A DNA stretch of 64,000 bases from Vicia villosa (taxonomy: Eukaryota > Streptophyta > Magnoliopsida > Fabales > Fabaceae), in NCBI RefSeq assembly GCF_029867415.1, contig NC_081180.1:24018808-24082807 (forward strand), in the 5' to 3' direction. The position numbers and the translations under genes were made by a program. Below the pieces are notes generated by a model. That model saw only the letters and a list, made by a program, of their open reading frames with translations, did no database searches and was not told the origin of the DNA. Shown piece after piece: positions 12,621 to 25,313 of this stretch (the stretch's first letter is position 1; each line of letters starts with the position of its first letter).

Positions 12621-13620
12621 GGTGTTTGCACAGATTTCTGGCAAACAATCTCTAGCCTTTTTTTAAAGTTAACTTGCAGGATCGGCTACAAAAATCCTAG
12701 ACTTGTGTTAAGTTTGCAAATGTTGCTAGGTTGGATTGTAATTTTTGGGTTAATTTCAAACAAGATAAACGCAAGAAAATGAAGTAGAACAAAAAAGATT
12801 CAAACAAAGTAAAAGAGGACTTGTAAAGTATTAACTTGAAATGTAAATTTCTTTGTATGTAAAAGATGGACGCTTACATACATGTCAGAAAAATAGCTCG
12901 TTTCTCTCTTGAATGGGATACTTTAAGCGTTTTCTTTATAATGTAATGAAATGCGACCTTTAAAAATGAAACATGCATCTACTTATATAGACAAATAAAG
13001 CATAATTGTTATTCTATCTTGACCAATCCTAATCTGCCACGTCTTCACCCGTGCAAAACTTCCATATGCCACTTTCCCACATTTTATAACTACATATTAT
13101 TCACTCTCCACTACTTTAACATTTTCTAAAAAAACTCTCTAACTCCTTTTGCTTTCATGTCGACATGACCAACTCTCTTTTGAAAACATTCCCTCCCGCC
13201 TTTGCCATGCTTGCCGACTTCTTTATGTCTATTTTCTTGTCGACGATCCTTTGTTTGGTTTTTTGTATACCTTCCTCAAAGCCTTAGTCGAATTCGAAAA
13301 TTTCTTAGTTAACAAATTGTCACCCAAAAGGCCAACTTCAATTTTCGACCATGCTCGATCTACAAACTGAGCCTTTTTCGCTTGCTTGAAATTTTCGACA
13401 GTCACTTTATGCTACTGACGTCATTAGTCATGATTACCACTTTATACGCTGCAATTTTTTAGGCTTTGCCATTATATTTCATGATTACTATTTACCCTTA
13501 CTCCCTAGATCATGGGTTTTAAAGCTATCACTACCAACTCTCCCACTTCCTAGTAGTGGAACTGTTTCCTGCTGTACACATACCTATCACCCGTTCTATT
13601 TTTGGTATTTGAGCTTCATA
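12621..13620. other. No gene seen
   Basis: I recognise nothing in this kilobase. From about 13140 it is richer in TCGAC and reads like decayed coding or LTR sequence upstream of the PMD pseudogene. A TATA-like CATATAAATATC at about 13617-13628 might have been that gene's promoter. Confidence 0.3.
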
Positions 13621-14202
13621 TAAATATCATTTTCCCTTTTTTTGGCTTTCCCACTCTGGTTCCCATGGGAAAGGGGGACTAGTAATCCAAAGCTTGTGTC
13701 GAGAGGTATGGGCACTAGCCAAGCATTGTTCCCACCTAGGAACCGAACTCGGTATTCCCCGAATTACATTCTTATCAGGAGCTCCTTTACCATTGGAGTC
13801 CAAGTGCTTGGTTTTATTATCCCTCTTAGTTGTGAATTTTGCTTCTTCTTTTCTCTCATTGCATTCAATGAACCAGAAACCCTTTCTTCTCGTCTTGTTT
13901 GCTTTTTTTACCATGGAAATGATGTTAACTCCGATAAACACTCGTGATAACCCCATAGCTTTCTCGTTAACAGAAACAGAAGCCTTGCAAGGCATTCCTC
14001 AACCATCATCTTATGAAGAATCAAGAGCAAAAAAGTGGCAACAACAAATGTTGATTCCCTTCGTGGTGGACAACAAACTTTGTGGTTTCCATGGTCCTTG
14101 CCCATATGCGAAGACGCAACCGTCGAAAGTCAAAAATATTTTCCCTTGTTATACTCCAGCAAAACCCCCAGCTATTGAAACAGGAGTTTTCAATTGAGAA
14201 TC

Positions 14203-17200
14203 ATGGACCCTTCTGCTAAGGTCTTTCGATCTATGCCTGCCCCAAAGAATAAGGAATATTTGGCCTAACTTAACAAAGTCTAGTCGAAATGTAAGGCACA
14301 GTGGGTGGATGCTGGCATTTTTTACGCCATTCAAGTATCAAGGTATGCACACTGAATAAATCCTTGTATGATTCTTTCCTCAATCCTCTTTTGGAAAGGT
14401 TCGATCAACACTTTCCAGTTCCCTTGTGGCATGATGACGCCTACGTTATTCGATGTGGCAGCCATTACTCGCCTTTCTCTTTTGGGTGAAATTTTCGAAC
14501 CCATTTTGGAAACAAACCATGAGTTCGACTTTGAACGTTCCAGCCTCAAACATTATATTACGGATCATCATGTCAAATACCAAGGAAGTCTCCGACTCAA
14601 AGCACATTGCCTTCTTAACTTTGTGGTTCTCATACTTCCTTTTCTGCCCAGGCTCACTGCAAATTGCCAAAGGTTTCTTTTCTTTGGCTATCCAAATCCA
14701 TGAAGGTCGACAGATTTCTTTGGGGTAAACTCTTGTTACCTTATATGTACCATACTCTAGATTGTGCTGCTTTAAATATCAAATTCTTCCTACTGCTAAA
14801 AGGTCATTAGCTTTGTCAGGACCTTATTGGCTCTTGCAACATTGGCTAAATGCCACTTTTGAACATAAACTGCGTTACCCTGTATCGGAGGCTGTCATGT
14901 GCATGAATGATAGCAGACTCATTGAAGGAGTAAGGCTTGCCTTGAGTACACTCCCAGAGACTCCCAACAAGTATATCTTCATGAATTATGTCAACATGTT
15001 CATCGACGCCACAACCTTTATCTCTTTTATGGCTCCCTTTGTGGATCAAAGTGTTGGCCCCTCCTGGATTAGAAACCCTTTTCCTGGTGTTTCCCTAAAA
15101 GTTGTTGCTCAATCAAATGTTGTATGGAGAGCATTTTTTACTCCTACCCTTTTATCTTACAAAATCGACGTTGGTGTAAAAGGGTATAGTTTCATGAGCT
15201 ACTAGCTTATAACTTAGTGGCTCAAAAAATTTGTCTCAGCCAAATGTTACCTAAGTCCCTATTCTCCTACCATCTCGATATTTTTTGGACTGGTCGACAG
15301 CTGGCAGTCGACAACCATATGTCATGTCTTAATTTCACAAAACCACTCAACTGGTGGAGCTTCCCATCTTCCCGTTTCAGCAATCCTTTTTTGACTAAGG
15401 AATTGAACCGTTAGTGGTATGAATATCAAAGGCAGTACCTTGTGGCTCCCGTCCTGTTACAACGATTAATTGATGCTTTCAACTTCTTGGATGCCAAACT
15501 GGCATCTGCTGAGGCTACAATGGATAACCCTAGTGAAACCAATCTGACTCCCTCAAATGATGGTGTCGAGGGCATTCAACCTACAAAGGTACATTTTACT
15601 TTCTTATTTGTATGTTAAAGTGTATTTGAAGTATGCCATCCTTGATTATTGCTTCTAATCTCTTAGGGCCAAAAACGTCCTTTGACTGCTGAAAGTCCTT
15701 CCAATAAAACTCCCTAGAAAAAGAAAGTTGTTAAGTACCCTTTGTAACGCCCCAGACTGGTTTCAGGACTGCTTTCAGGATTATCGATTGACCCCACAAA
15801 CTAACACGGGTATTTTAAGCATGTTTTGACCTCACTCAAACTCTTTCCGGAACTTCCCTGAAGGTCACCCATCCCAATATTACTCCAAGTCAAGCACATT
15901 TAACTATTGAGTTTTTATGGAACGGGCTACCGAAAAGAAGATGCATCTTGTTGTATAGGTAGTACCCATCAATACTTATACGCTTTCCTTCAACCATGCA
16001 GTCCCATACCTGCACGGCCTCAAGATCCCTCTCATTCCGATGTGGCGACCACTCCTTGCCATATTCGTCCTCGAGTGTTACATGCAGTGCAACCACCCCT
16101 TGCCTTCTTCGGCCTCGGGTGTTACATGCCCACCAGCCTCCGCATGCAATCCCATACCTGCACGGCCTCAGATCCCTCTCATTCCAATGTGGCGACCACT
16201 CCTTGCCACATTCGGCCTCGAGTGTTACATGCGGTGCAACCACCCCTCGCCTTCTTTGGCCTCGGGTGTTACATGCCCACTAGATTCCGCATGGTTCGTC
16301 CTCGAACCACATTGTACTTGGAGAGGTCTAGTTTTGATACCATTTGTAACGCCCCAGAGTGCTTTCGGGATTATCGACTGACCCCACAAACCAACACAGG
16401 TCTTTTCATTATGATTTGTCCTCACTCACATGTTTTCCAAGAAACTTCCCAGAAGGTCACCAATCCCTAAATTTCTCCAAGTCAAGCACGCTTAACTGTG
16501 GAGTTCTTATGGAACGGGCTACCGAAAAGAAGATACATCTTGTTTGTATAGGCAGTACCCATCAATCCTTATAAGTTATCCTTCAACCATGCAGTCTCGT
16601 ACCTGCACGACCTCAAGATCCCTCTCATTCTGATGTGGCGACCACTCCTTGCCATATTCGGCCTCGAATGTTACATGCAGTGTAACCACCCATCGTTTTC
16701 TTCGGCCTCGGGTGTTACACCCTCATGTATATTCATTACCTTTTCTCTTATGTTAACTTCATTTTCTTGCTACTTAAACCTCATTATTACAGATTCCTGT
16801 CGAGGTGCCACCCCTAACTGATGATAAGGCCACAAAAATTCCACCCCAACTGAAGATAAGGGAAACTCCGACGATGGCGCTAGCCTTCATATTTTTCCTT
16901 CCACTGTTATTCAAATTCTTACCTAGCCTAAAACCATCAAGAAGAAAAAGAAACATGTTCCCAAAAAATTGACCCCCAAGGTGACTCTATCGACTCCAAC
17001 AGCTTCAGGTGTATTCGACACTACTTTGACTCCACAAGTTAAGGATGTAGAGAATCCACCCGTGAATTCTTCTCAACAAATATTTTCTCCTCCTCTTCGC
17101 CACCTGAGAATAATTCTTCGGATCCTGCTCTACAGGTGTAAAACATACGTTTTTCATTCTGTATAGGTTATGTTTCTTTATTCTAACATTTCTTATATCC

Positions 17201-17805
17201 AGGATCCAAATCAAACCCCCAATGTTCAAAACAACACTATTGATCCCTCTAAGGCTGCTACCATGGTCACTAAGACTCAGGCTGAGGCTGAACCCAGTCC
17301 CGAGAGACAGAATTCTTTCGCAAGTGCTTTGATTGAGAGTCAACCCTAACCTGTGTCTTGTGAAACTGCTGGCAAAAATTCTCAACCCTCCATTGTCTAC
17401 CAAGCTCAATATCAACAAAAGGATCCTCATCCCGATGAAATTCATATTGAGAAAACTACTACTGAGGCAGTGTTTGTTGAGGATTGTGACTTGCAAAATC
17501 TTAACTCTGCTAGTTCTTTGAGTCCAAAATACATCTTGGCTAAGAAGCAAACGGATCCAGCTAAAACCTTGCATCCACTTTAAAAACTTCGACAAGCATC
17601 TACTGACATCTCTTTATCTGATTCGACTTTGGCTCCTGCGCCTGAATTGGAAGCTTCCACTATTCTCAATTTGCAACAACTCAAAGAGTACTTGTTTGAA
17701 AAGGAGTTTCTCGCTGTTGTCAAAGACGGACCAACGCTAGTGGCTGATGTCTTTAAATTGCTTGATGAACTTTCCCAACAGAACCTTCCCAACTCGTTGA
17801 ATTAA
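14203..17805 (+). pseudogene. Plant mobile domain (PMD) protein gene, second subfamily, broken
   Basis: Reading + frames from ATG 14203 gives MDPSAKVF..., then FPCGMMTPTLFDVAAITRL (about 14419-14475), a typical PMD N-terminal block. It continues with FLTLWFSYFLFCPGSLQIAK (about 14609), GPYWLLQHWLNATFEHKLR (14819) and further blocks to about 15590. Coding pieces resume at 15667, 16801 and 17203-17805, the last ending LPNSLN*. The frame shifts near 14580, 14730 and 15200 and contains several stops. GT/AG boundaries near 15590/15667 and 17135/17203 look like introns. A TRIM-like element (15743-16719) splits it. It is not closely similar to the two MAIN-LIKE copies in this window. The PMD assignment is from motif resemblance. 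Confidence 0.6.
15743..16719 (-). mobile_element. TRIM-like non-autonomous LTR retroelement
   Basis: Two LTR-like direct repeats (15743-16126 and 16345-16719) start TGTAACGCCCC and end GTGTTACA. On the - strand the sequence next to the right repeat, TGGTATCAAAAC, resembles a primer-binding site for initiator tRNA-Met, so the element lies on the minus strand. The interior is only about 220 bp, and 16127-16273 is a tandem duplication of the LTR end, giving a third GTGTTACA. Flanks CCCTT and CCCTC are a near-match 5-bp TSD. Open frames here (15890-16574) are not genes. Confidence 0.75.
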
Positions 17806-20319
17806 TTTATTTATTAAATTAAAGTTTTGGTCATTCTATTTTAATTAATTTATTGAATTAATCATTCTATTTTATTTTCAAAAATTTTTATTTCTCTTTT
17901 CTATTTTTTGCTCATAATAAATAATGATGTCTTTCTTTAATAGTTATACAAGAAAGATGATATGTTTGAATATTATTGTTGTTATTTTTTATTTTCATAT
18001 CATTTAAAATTATTTATTAAACATAAAATTATTCATAAAACAATTATATAATTAATAAATATCCATAAAGAAATTTTAACAATAAATCATCACCATCATC
18101 AACAACTTTTTGCTTCTTCATCTTCATTCATATCTATTCCCTACTCATCATCCTCTTTATCATTCTCGATTCTAAAATTGTTTCTAGGGTATCCTTATCC
18201 CTTTAAAGTGTTTTGTTGCTTGTAATCATATTTATTATTTCAGTAAGTAATTGAGTTCATCATACTGGATTGTTGTACATCTCTTAAAAATGATAATTTT
18301 TCATGCATAATCTTTTTTAGTGTATAAAATAAATCTTTGACTAAAATTCAATGCAAATTGATTCAAAACAACAAGTTTGTGACTCATATCACATGATTCG
18401 AAACACGGAGGGCCTTCACTCCAATCATGCAGTTTTTTATTTCTCAAAAGTTGATTCGAGAAACTTGATTTGAATAATGTGAATGCTTGATTTGAATCAT
18501 GAGAATGTTTGTTATTGGAATTTTGTTTCTCAAATGTAATTCAAATTATAATTTGATTTGAATCAAGAGCGAACAATTTGTTTTTTAAGTCATTTCTAAA
18601 AATGTGATTCAAATTATGGTTGAGTGTGATTCAAATCACATGATTTGATTCCAATCACATGATTTGAGTCCGTTAAAAAATCTAAGTTTTCTATTTACTT
18701 AATTTGATTCATTCAATCGCTAAATTGACTCAAATCAAAAGTTCATTTTTCACTATTTTGCGTAAATCTCTAGTACATATATAAACCTTTTCTATCTCAA
18801 TTTTTCAAAAAGAACTTTTGATAACTTTTGTTGTTCATAGTTCACACATTCAATTTCTGGAGTAAAACATTGGTTTGTGTGATATTTTCAGAAACTTCAT
18901 CTTTTACCTCAAACACTAAACACCATTGGCGGGTATGAGTTTTTTTGAACTCTAGGAGAGAGTGTGAGTTTTTGTTGTGAAGTGATTCATTAGAGGTACT
19001 AATGATTTTTTGAATGTTTTTAATATGGAAAATTGGCTGGACTTCATCCGAGTGATTTCCATTGAAGAAAAAGAAGTATTTTCCAAAGAAATTTAGGAGT
19101 ATCTAGAATCTATCATTAAATCAATGACCCCGACAAGGTAATCTCAATGGAATCAAATAAAGATTGATATGGAACGGGAGTTTGGAGTTCTTGTGATGTG
19201 TGAAAAGGGGAATCAACTCAAGATCGTGGATCTTAGATATTTTAGAAACCTTGTGAGTTGTGTACATTTAAAGAATAATCAATAATTAGTCTATATAACT
19301 TAATGATAAATTTTAAATATTTCAGCATTTCATTTTGATTAACATATGTAAAAAAAAGGACATTGTAAACTTCTTAGTGGTAGATTTCAAATTTGTAACA
19401 TTTTATTCTCATAGATTGGATTAGGTATCATGTAAGGACAAAGACACTGAACCAATATAAATCTCGATACATAATCTCTCAAACTCTTTTTCTTTGTTTT
19501 TTTCTTAGATCTTGCTTGATAACTTTATTATTTCCAGTAGTTCGCATGGTTTTAGGTTTATTTCTTGTTCGTAGAGATTTTTTTTTAGTGTATATTTGTT
19601 TAGATTTAGTCTTCTAAATTCCTTTTTTTGCTGATTATACTGAAAAATTATAATATTAGAATTTTTAATCACTTAATCACATTATATTAAAAAAATTATA
19701 TTTGAATTTAAGTATATTAATCCATCCATTGTTATTAGTTAATTCATAATTGTCTTGAAGATCTTATTAACACTTGTTTTCTTCTACTTGTTGAATCTTC
19801 TATTTACTTCCATTTGCAATGTATAAAATTTGTTTCTTTAGCTCTATATAAATTTCTGATGCAAATCTTCTTTGACCTTCTTTTCACTAAATCTTTCATA
19901 CTATCATGAAGTGGTACATATGTTTTCTTCTTTTAGTATGTGTCTTCCTATTCTTCTTTGATAATTCTTCGTCTTCTTTGAGACTTCTTCTTCTTATTTG
20001 AGACTTCTTTCTACTTCTTTGTGTAGCTTCTTCTTTTTGTTGTCTCACTCTTTGGTGTATTTGTATTATCTACATTGTTGTTACACATTTCTTTTACTTT
20101 TCAATCTTCCAATTTCTGTTTAAATAGATAAATAAAATAGATCTGTTGGACAAAGAGAGATTGAGTATTCACACATCATATAGTTGTTAAAGACGTTACC
20201 TATTATGAGAGTAGATTGGTTGCAACAGCACTATGATGAGACATGTGAACAATAACGATACAATGTACAATTTTTTATCTTGATTTGTAGGATAGTGGAT
20301 ATGATATTGTAATGTAGTC
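17806..20319. other. AT-rich region with copia-like debris, no gene
   Basis: Between 18340 and 18760 there are many GATTCAAATCA/TGATTTGAATC words, the same kind as at 29210-29500, suggesting retroelement debris on both sides of the young gypsy insertion. A short readable stretch from ATG 19025 (MENWLDFIRVISIEEKEVF) stops soon after, and I do not recognise it. Nothing else could be supported. Confidence 0.35.
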
Positions 20320-20324
20320 ACGTG

Positions 20325-22854
20325 TGTAACACCCCAAATTCTACCCAAAAATATCATGCGAGAAATCAGAGTATTTTAAAAACTATCAACAATGCATTTG
20401 GGATATCACATTTACTTCCTATAAACAACTCATAAACAGATACATAGCACTTTAATCTCAGAGAAGCACAAAACAACCTATAACAGCTCTTAGACAAACC
20501 AACTTCATTTTAATATGCAGCGGAATCATAACATTCGAATTTATAAACAAATCATCTTATTTAATCGGAAACAACTTCAAACATTATAGTACTTCTCATT
20601 ATCCAATTTGGAACTCAACAACTAAAACATGAACAACATAGAAACAACAATATAGACAACCCCCGAGTGCTACGTATCAGAGAGACACACCAACCAGACA
20701 CGGTGAATCTACAAACTTCCACAGCTATACTTGAGTACCTGCCCATTTCCCATGGTAGGGGAAACATCAGCAGAAGGGGTGAGATATCAAACATTATAAA
20801 GGAAAGTATGATAATACATATAGCAAAGATAAAATCATACACAATTCACAACTTCTCAATATAAGCAATTTGCATCACAACAATAATGTTAACTATCAAC
20901 TATAACAATGTATTCAAGTTTACAAGTATGTCATTCAAGCACATAATAACATATACTTCATAATCACAACGTAAATTAATACAACTATCAACAATGGCAA
21001 AACATGGTTCATATATTCCACATATATACATTTATCATTAATACATATATATATTTGCATTCTCATCATATACGTTTCATTTACATATATCACCAAAATC
21101 ATGTATCAAACATCACCAAATTTAATTATCACATCTCATGCACACATAACAATCACCTAATCACATAATTACATATATTCAAACATCACATAACTCCAAT
21201 GTAACTCAATGCAAGACATGTGACTCTATGCATGTGGTACCCAATATGGACCCAAAGTTCCACCGCTTCCGATTCATATAGAATCTAGCCACGCTTCAGA
21301 TCCGGACAAGACCAAAGCCACCAAATGTAAACATATAGTTTACCGCTTTCCGATTCACTCTAGAATCCAAGCCACGCTTGTGTTTCAAAGCAATTCCACC
21401 TATGTTTCAAGGCACACTATGATATGAATGTATGTACAATCTCACAAATATATGCAATTAAGATCATCTCTACCATCTTAACTTTCCACATATCACAACA
21501 ATTCAACTCTATGAATTATCCACCAATTGTACACAACCTTCACAACACACACACATCATTCACATATGAGAGGCCAATTAATCAATTACGATTCACACAA
21601 TCCAATTAACACTAGTAATCATACTATCCCGTGTTAATTCTCATTTTTGTCAATTATACATGAACACACATTTTCAACATCAAGCAATTAGTCATTAGAA
21701 TTAATGCTAACCAACTAACCATAAAGAATCAATATCAAAACAACATCATTGGCATGACAATATATATTTCTCAACATACATATTCAAGCCAAAACACAAT
21801 TACAAACAATTTCTCAAAATACCGTAATTTACCGATAAACCGAATAATTGGTCCAAGTTCAAGTATATTCCAATCACATAGACTTATTGGAATCAATTCA
21901 ACTAATAATTTAACTATCCAATTAATAATTAAACTATGTTAATTTCAATTCAACTATTATATTTCTATTCCATTATTTTCCAATTCTATAACAAAACCCA
22001 TTATTTCACTATCAATGGTTTACTCACAACAAACATAACAATCTAATACACATAGATTATCAATTGCACACAACTTATCACATTTATATCATCACATTCC
22101 AACAATCATCAAATATCCAAAATTGCAACATAGAAGAACATGGATATCAAAGTATAGAATTAAACCCACTATAACATACTATCATACAACCCTTTAGCAT
22201 GAAAGAACCCCACCCTTACCTTGGCAAATATGAAATCTTTCACCATAGTTCTAAGCTTTTCTCCAAAATAAATCCTTCAAACATAATTTGGAGACACACC
22301 TAAAAACCAGTTCGGAAATCAGCTTATCAGACGAACTTAAAATCCTCAAAATCAAAATCGCTCCGGTCAGAACTTACCTCTATGAGTCAGGAACGTTGTG
22401 TCAAAACCACGCGACGATCCAACGGTTGGATTGAGAGATACATCCGTTTTGCTAAGGTGACTCAATGCTGAAACTTGCTGCGAAAATGAGGTTTCTTCTA
22501 GCTTTTCTCTTCCACCATTGTTCTCTTCCCTTTTGCCTCTTTTCTCTTCTTCCTATCTTTTCCCCCAAATGAAAATAGTAACCTCTAAAACCCTAACCTT
22601 CTCTTACTATCTCACTTATGTCAATTGGGCTTAACCCACCAATCCATCCATTATGTTTCTATCACTTAGGCCCATTTAGTTATATCTCTCTAATAACTCA
22701 ATTAAGTCAAACAACACAAACACTCACATAATTAAATACTTAAATAATTATTATATCACATAATAACTAAATAAATAAGTTATTATTAAAAACACCAAAC
22801 AATATAATTACTAATATAATTAATAAAAATATTAATAAAAATCGGGATGTTACA
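20325..22854 (-). repeat. 3' LTR of the gypsy element (2530 bp)
   Basis: I found only two differences from the other LTR by reading the two copies: C at 20474 versus T at 25463, and C at 21538 versus A at 26527. Small open frames inside (for example 20615-20842) are duplicated in both LTRs and have no protein signature. Confidence 0.95.
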
Positions 22855-23089
22855 ACTCTCCCCCACTTAGAATATTTTCGTCCTCGAAAATACCATCGAC
22901 ACAACCATCTCATCTCCAAAACTACACTTACTCTCCCCAGAATCACACGAACACAAAGGCGTTCCCCACCTTCGACCATACAAAGCTTCAAAATACAAGC
23001 TCTCAAAAGATCCTCAAGTTACTGAATCGTCTTCTCCGTTTGACCATCAGCTTGCGGATGATAAACAAAACTCAAACACAACTTAATAA

Positions 23090-24290
23090 TCAAAGTACTC
23101 TACAAAACTTTCCAAAATCTAGAAGTAAACTTCGGATCTCTATCAGAAACAACACTCGATGGAATACCATGCCAATTCACAATCTTTTCAAAATACAACT
23201 TTGCAAGTCTCTCCATCGGATAATACCTGCTTATCGGAATAGAGTGAGCAAAATTCGTCAATCCATCTACAATGACCCAAATTGCCTCACAATTAATCGA
23301 TTTCCTAGAAAAACCCAAAACAAATCCATAGAAATTCTATCCCACTTCCACTTAGGAATGGACAACGGTTGCATCAAACCAGACGGTTTCTGATGTTGAA
23401 TCTTTGACTTCTGACAAGTCAAACACGAATACACAAATTCCGCAATATCCTTCTTCATACCTCGCCACAAAAATAACTTTCTCAAGTCTTGATACATCTT
23501 AGTAGCACCAGGATAATTACTCAACCACTTTGATGCCCTTCATCCCAAAAATTCTCTTTTTCAAATCCGAAACATCTGGAATACAAATTCAATCACGACA
23601 TCTCATGACACCGTTCTCGTCAATCCGAAAATTATCACCTTATCCTCAATCAATCAATTTCATCTTGTCAACCAATTTCAAATCCGATTTCTGACCTTCT
23701 CTAATCTCATCAAGAATACCACAAGTAAGCTTCAACATACCAAACTCGAATCTCGAAATTATTCCAACAATTCCAATTCTTGAATCATCAACATAGACAT
23801 ATGCAATTATTTCCTACTCAATGCATTGGCTACAACGTTCGCTTTTCCCGGATGATAATTCAAAGCAAAATCCTAGTCCTTCAAGAACTCCAACCACCTT
23901 CTCTGTCTCATATTCAACTCTTTCTGATCAAGCAAATACTTCAAACTCTTGTAGTCACTATACACATCGAATCTCGATCCAAATAAGTATTGCCTTCAAA
24001 GTTTTAAAACAAAAACAACGGAGGCCAACTCAAAATCTTGCGTCAGATAATTTCTCTCATGAATCTTAAGTTGCTTTGGAGCATAAGCTACAACTTGTCC
24101 TTTTTGTTTCAACATAAAGCCTTGCAAAACCTTCCTTCTTCTTAACCAACAAAAACATATGCACCTCTAGACGACACACTCGAACGAATCAACCTCTCCT
24201 CAAACAAATCTTCAAGTTGTCTCTTCAACTCTTTCAACATCATAAGCAGACATCCTATATGGAGTCCTCGATACAAGACTAGTTCCAGGA
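23090..24290 (-). pseudogene. Ty3/gypsy pol remnant (RT edge, RNase H, integrase)
   Basis: Reading the - strand from about 24290 leftwards, SRTPYRMSAYDVERVKRQLE resembles the start of gypsy reverse transcriptase. The catalytic centre is missing and the sequence passes to an RNase H segment (24110-23815; [35 protein letters not shown]) with stop codons. An integrase zinc-binding part (HVSNYPGATKMYQDLRKLF, CLTCQKSK) and core (RISMDLFW, VVSDRDPKFTSRFW) follow to about 23090. The integrase end is also deleted. Gag and protease are not seen. The product cannot be functional. Confidence 0.88.
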
Positions 24291-25297
24291 ACTAAATCGA
24301 TCGAAAACTCAACTTTTCTTTCTGACGGTAAATCACTTACATCTTCAGGAAACACTTATGCAAATGCGCCAACTATCGATAATCCCCCAATCGTTATTTC
24401 CTCATGAACATCCAAAGTTGCAAACAACCTAAACAACATCGCACCATCTTGCACAGACTTATTCACTTCCAATATTATCAAGCTGGTAAGACAAGTCTAT
24501 CTCATTCCAATACGATTCCGTCTACTATCAACAAGAGATTAAGGGTGATCAGTTCCTCAATTTGTCAATAGATAGCCGACAACCATAATGGTAGCGTAAA
24601 CCATCGTTACTTAACTGCAATAGAATCCTTTACGTCACCAAAAGTACCATACTTCATTAACTCCCAAAATCATCTGAACATGCTAACACACACCTTGTGA
24701 TAACATTAGAACATAATTCCTTTACACCACTATCAACACTTTTTATTCTTGGAATCATACTCGTCCCTTCGCATTTCTAACTCCGACTTGAACGTTCCAA
24801 CAACTTCGACAACTTTTCCAATCTCTTGCCAAGGATCCCTTGACAAGGTCTACCGTAATTCGTCGCTTAATAATTATTCTTACGTCAACATCCTACGCAA
24901 CGGTTACTTAAACTGATAACTTCACAGTCCACCAATAATGCTGAATATGACAACTTCCTAAATTCCATCTTATAACAATTGTCCTTATTCCAAGACGTTC
25001 CGACTTGTTAAACAACCAAAATCCTAAATCCATGTTACCTTCGAATTCGGAAACCAACAAACTTCTACATTGCTTGCTCTGTCTCCTTAAGAAATATATT
25101 GCACCAAAAACTTACAACTGAAACATATCCAAGAAGCACAGCTTCTTCCCTACTTCGCTCAAACTAACCCTGCAACAAAACGAACAAGTACCAACAGTGT
25201 TTCACACACATGTCGCGTACTAAGGAATAAAACACTAACATCATTCAACTGTCACACAACTCAACTGACTCGACAACATGGCCGGAAGGACCGACCT

Positions 25298-25309
25298 GCT
25301 CTGATACCA
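25298..25309 (-). other. Primer-binding site (initiator tRNA-Met)
   Basis: On the minus strand these 12 bases read TGGTATCAGAGC, complementary to the 3' end of plant initiator tRNA-Met. They are four bases inside the 5' LTR, as expected for the start of minus-strand DNA synthesis. Confidence 0.9.
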
Positions 25310-25313
25310 CTAA

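Noticed and set aside
13627..13995. Minus-strand open frame of 122 codons
   Set aside because: It overlaps the + strand PMD-like region, has no motif, and looks like a shadow frame.
15890..16470. Overlapping open frames on both strands with Pro/His/Ser-rich products
   Set aside because: They lie in the TRIM LTRs and repeat with the LTR; products are out-of-frame readings of the same repeat.
20615..20842. Open frame with hydrophobic segments, repeated at 25604-25831
   Set aside because: It is part of the gypsy LTR, present identically in both LTRs, with no family signature.
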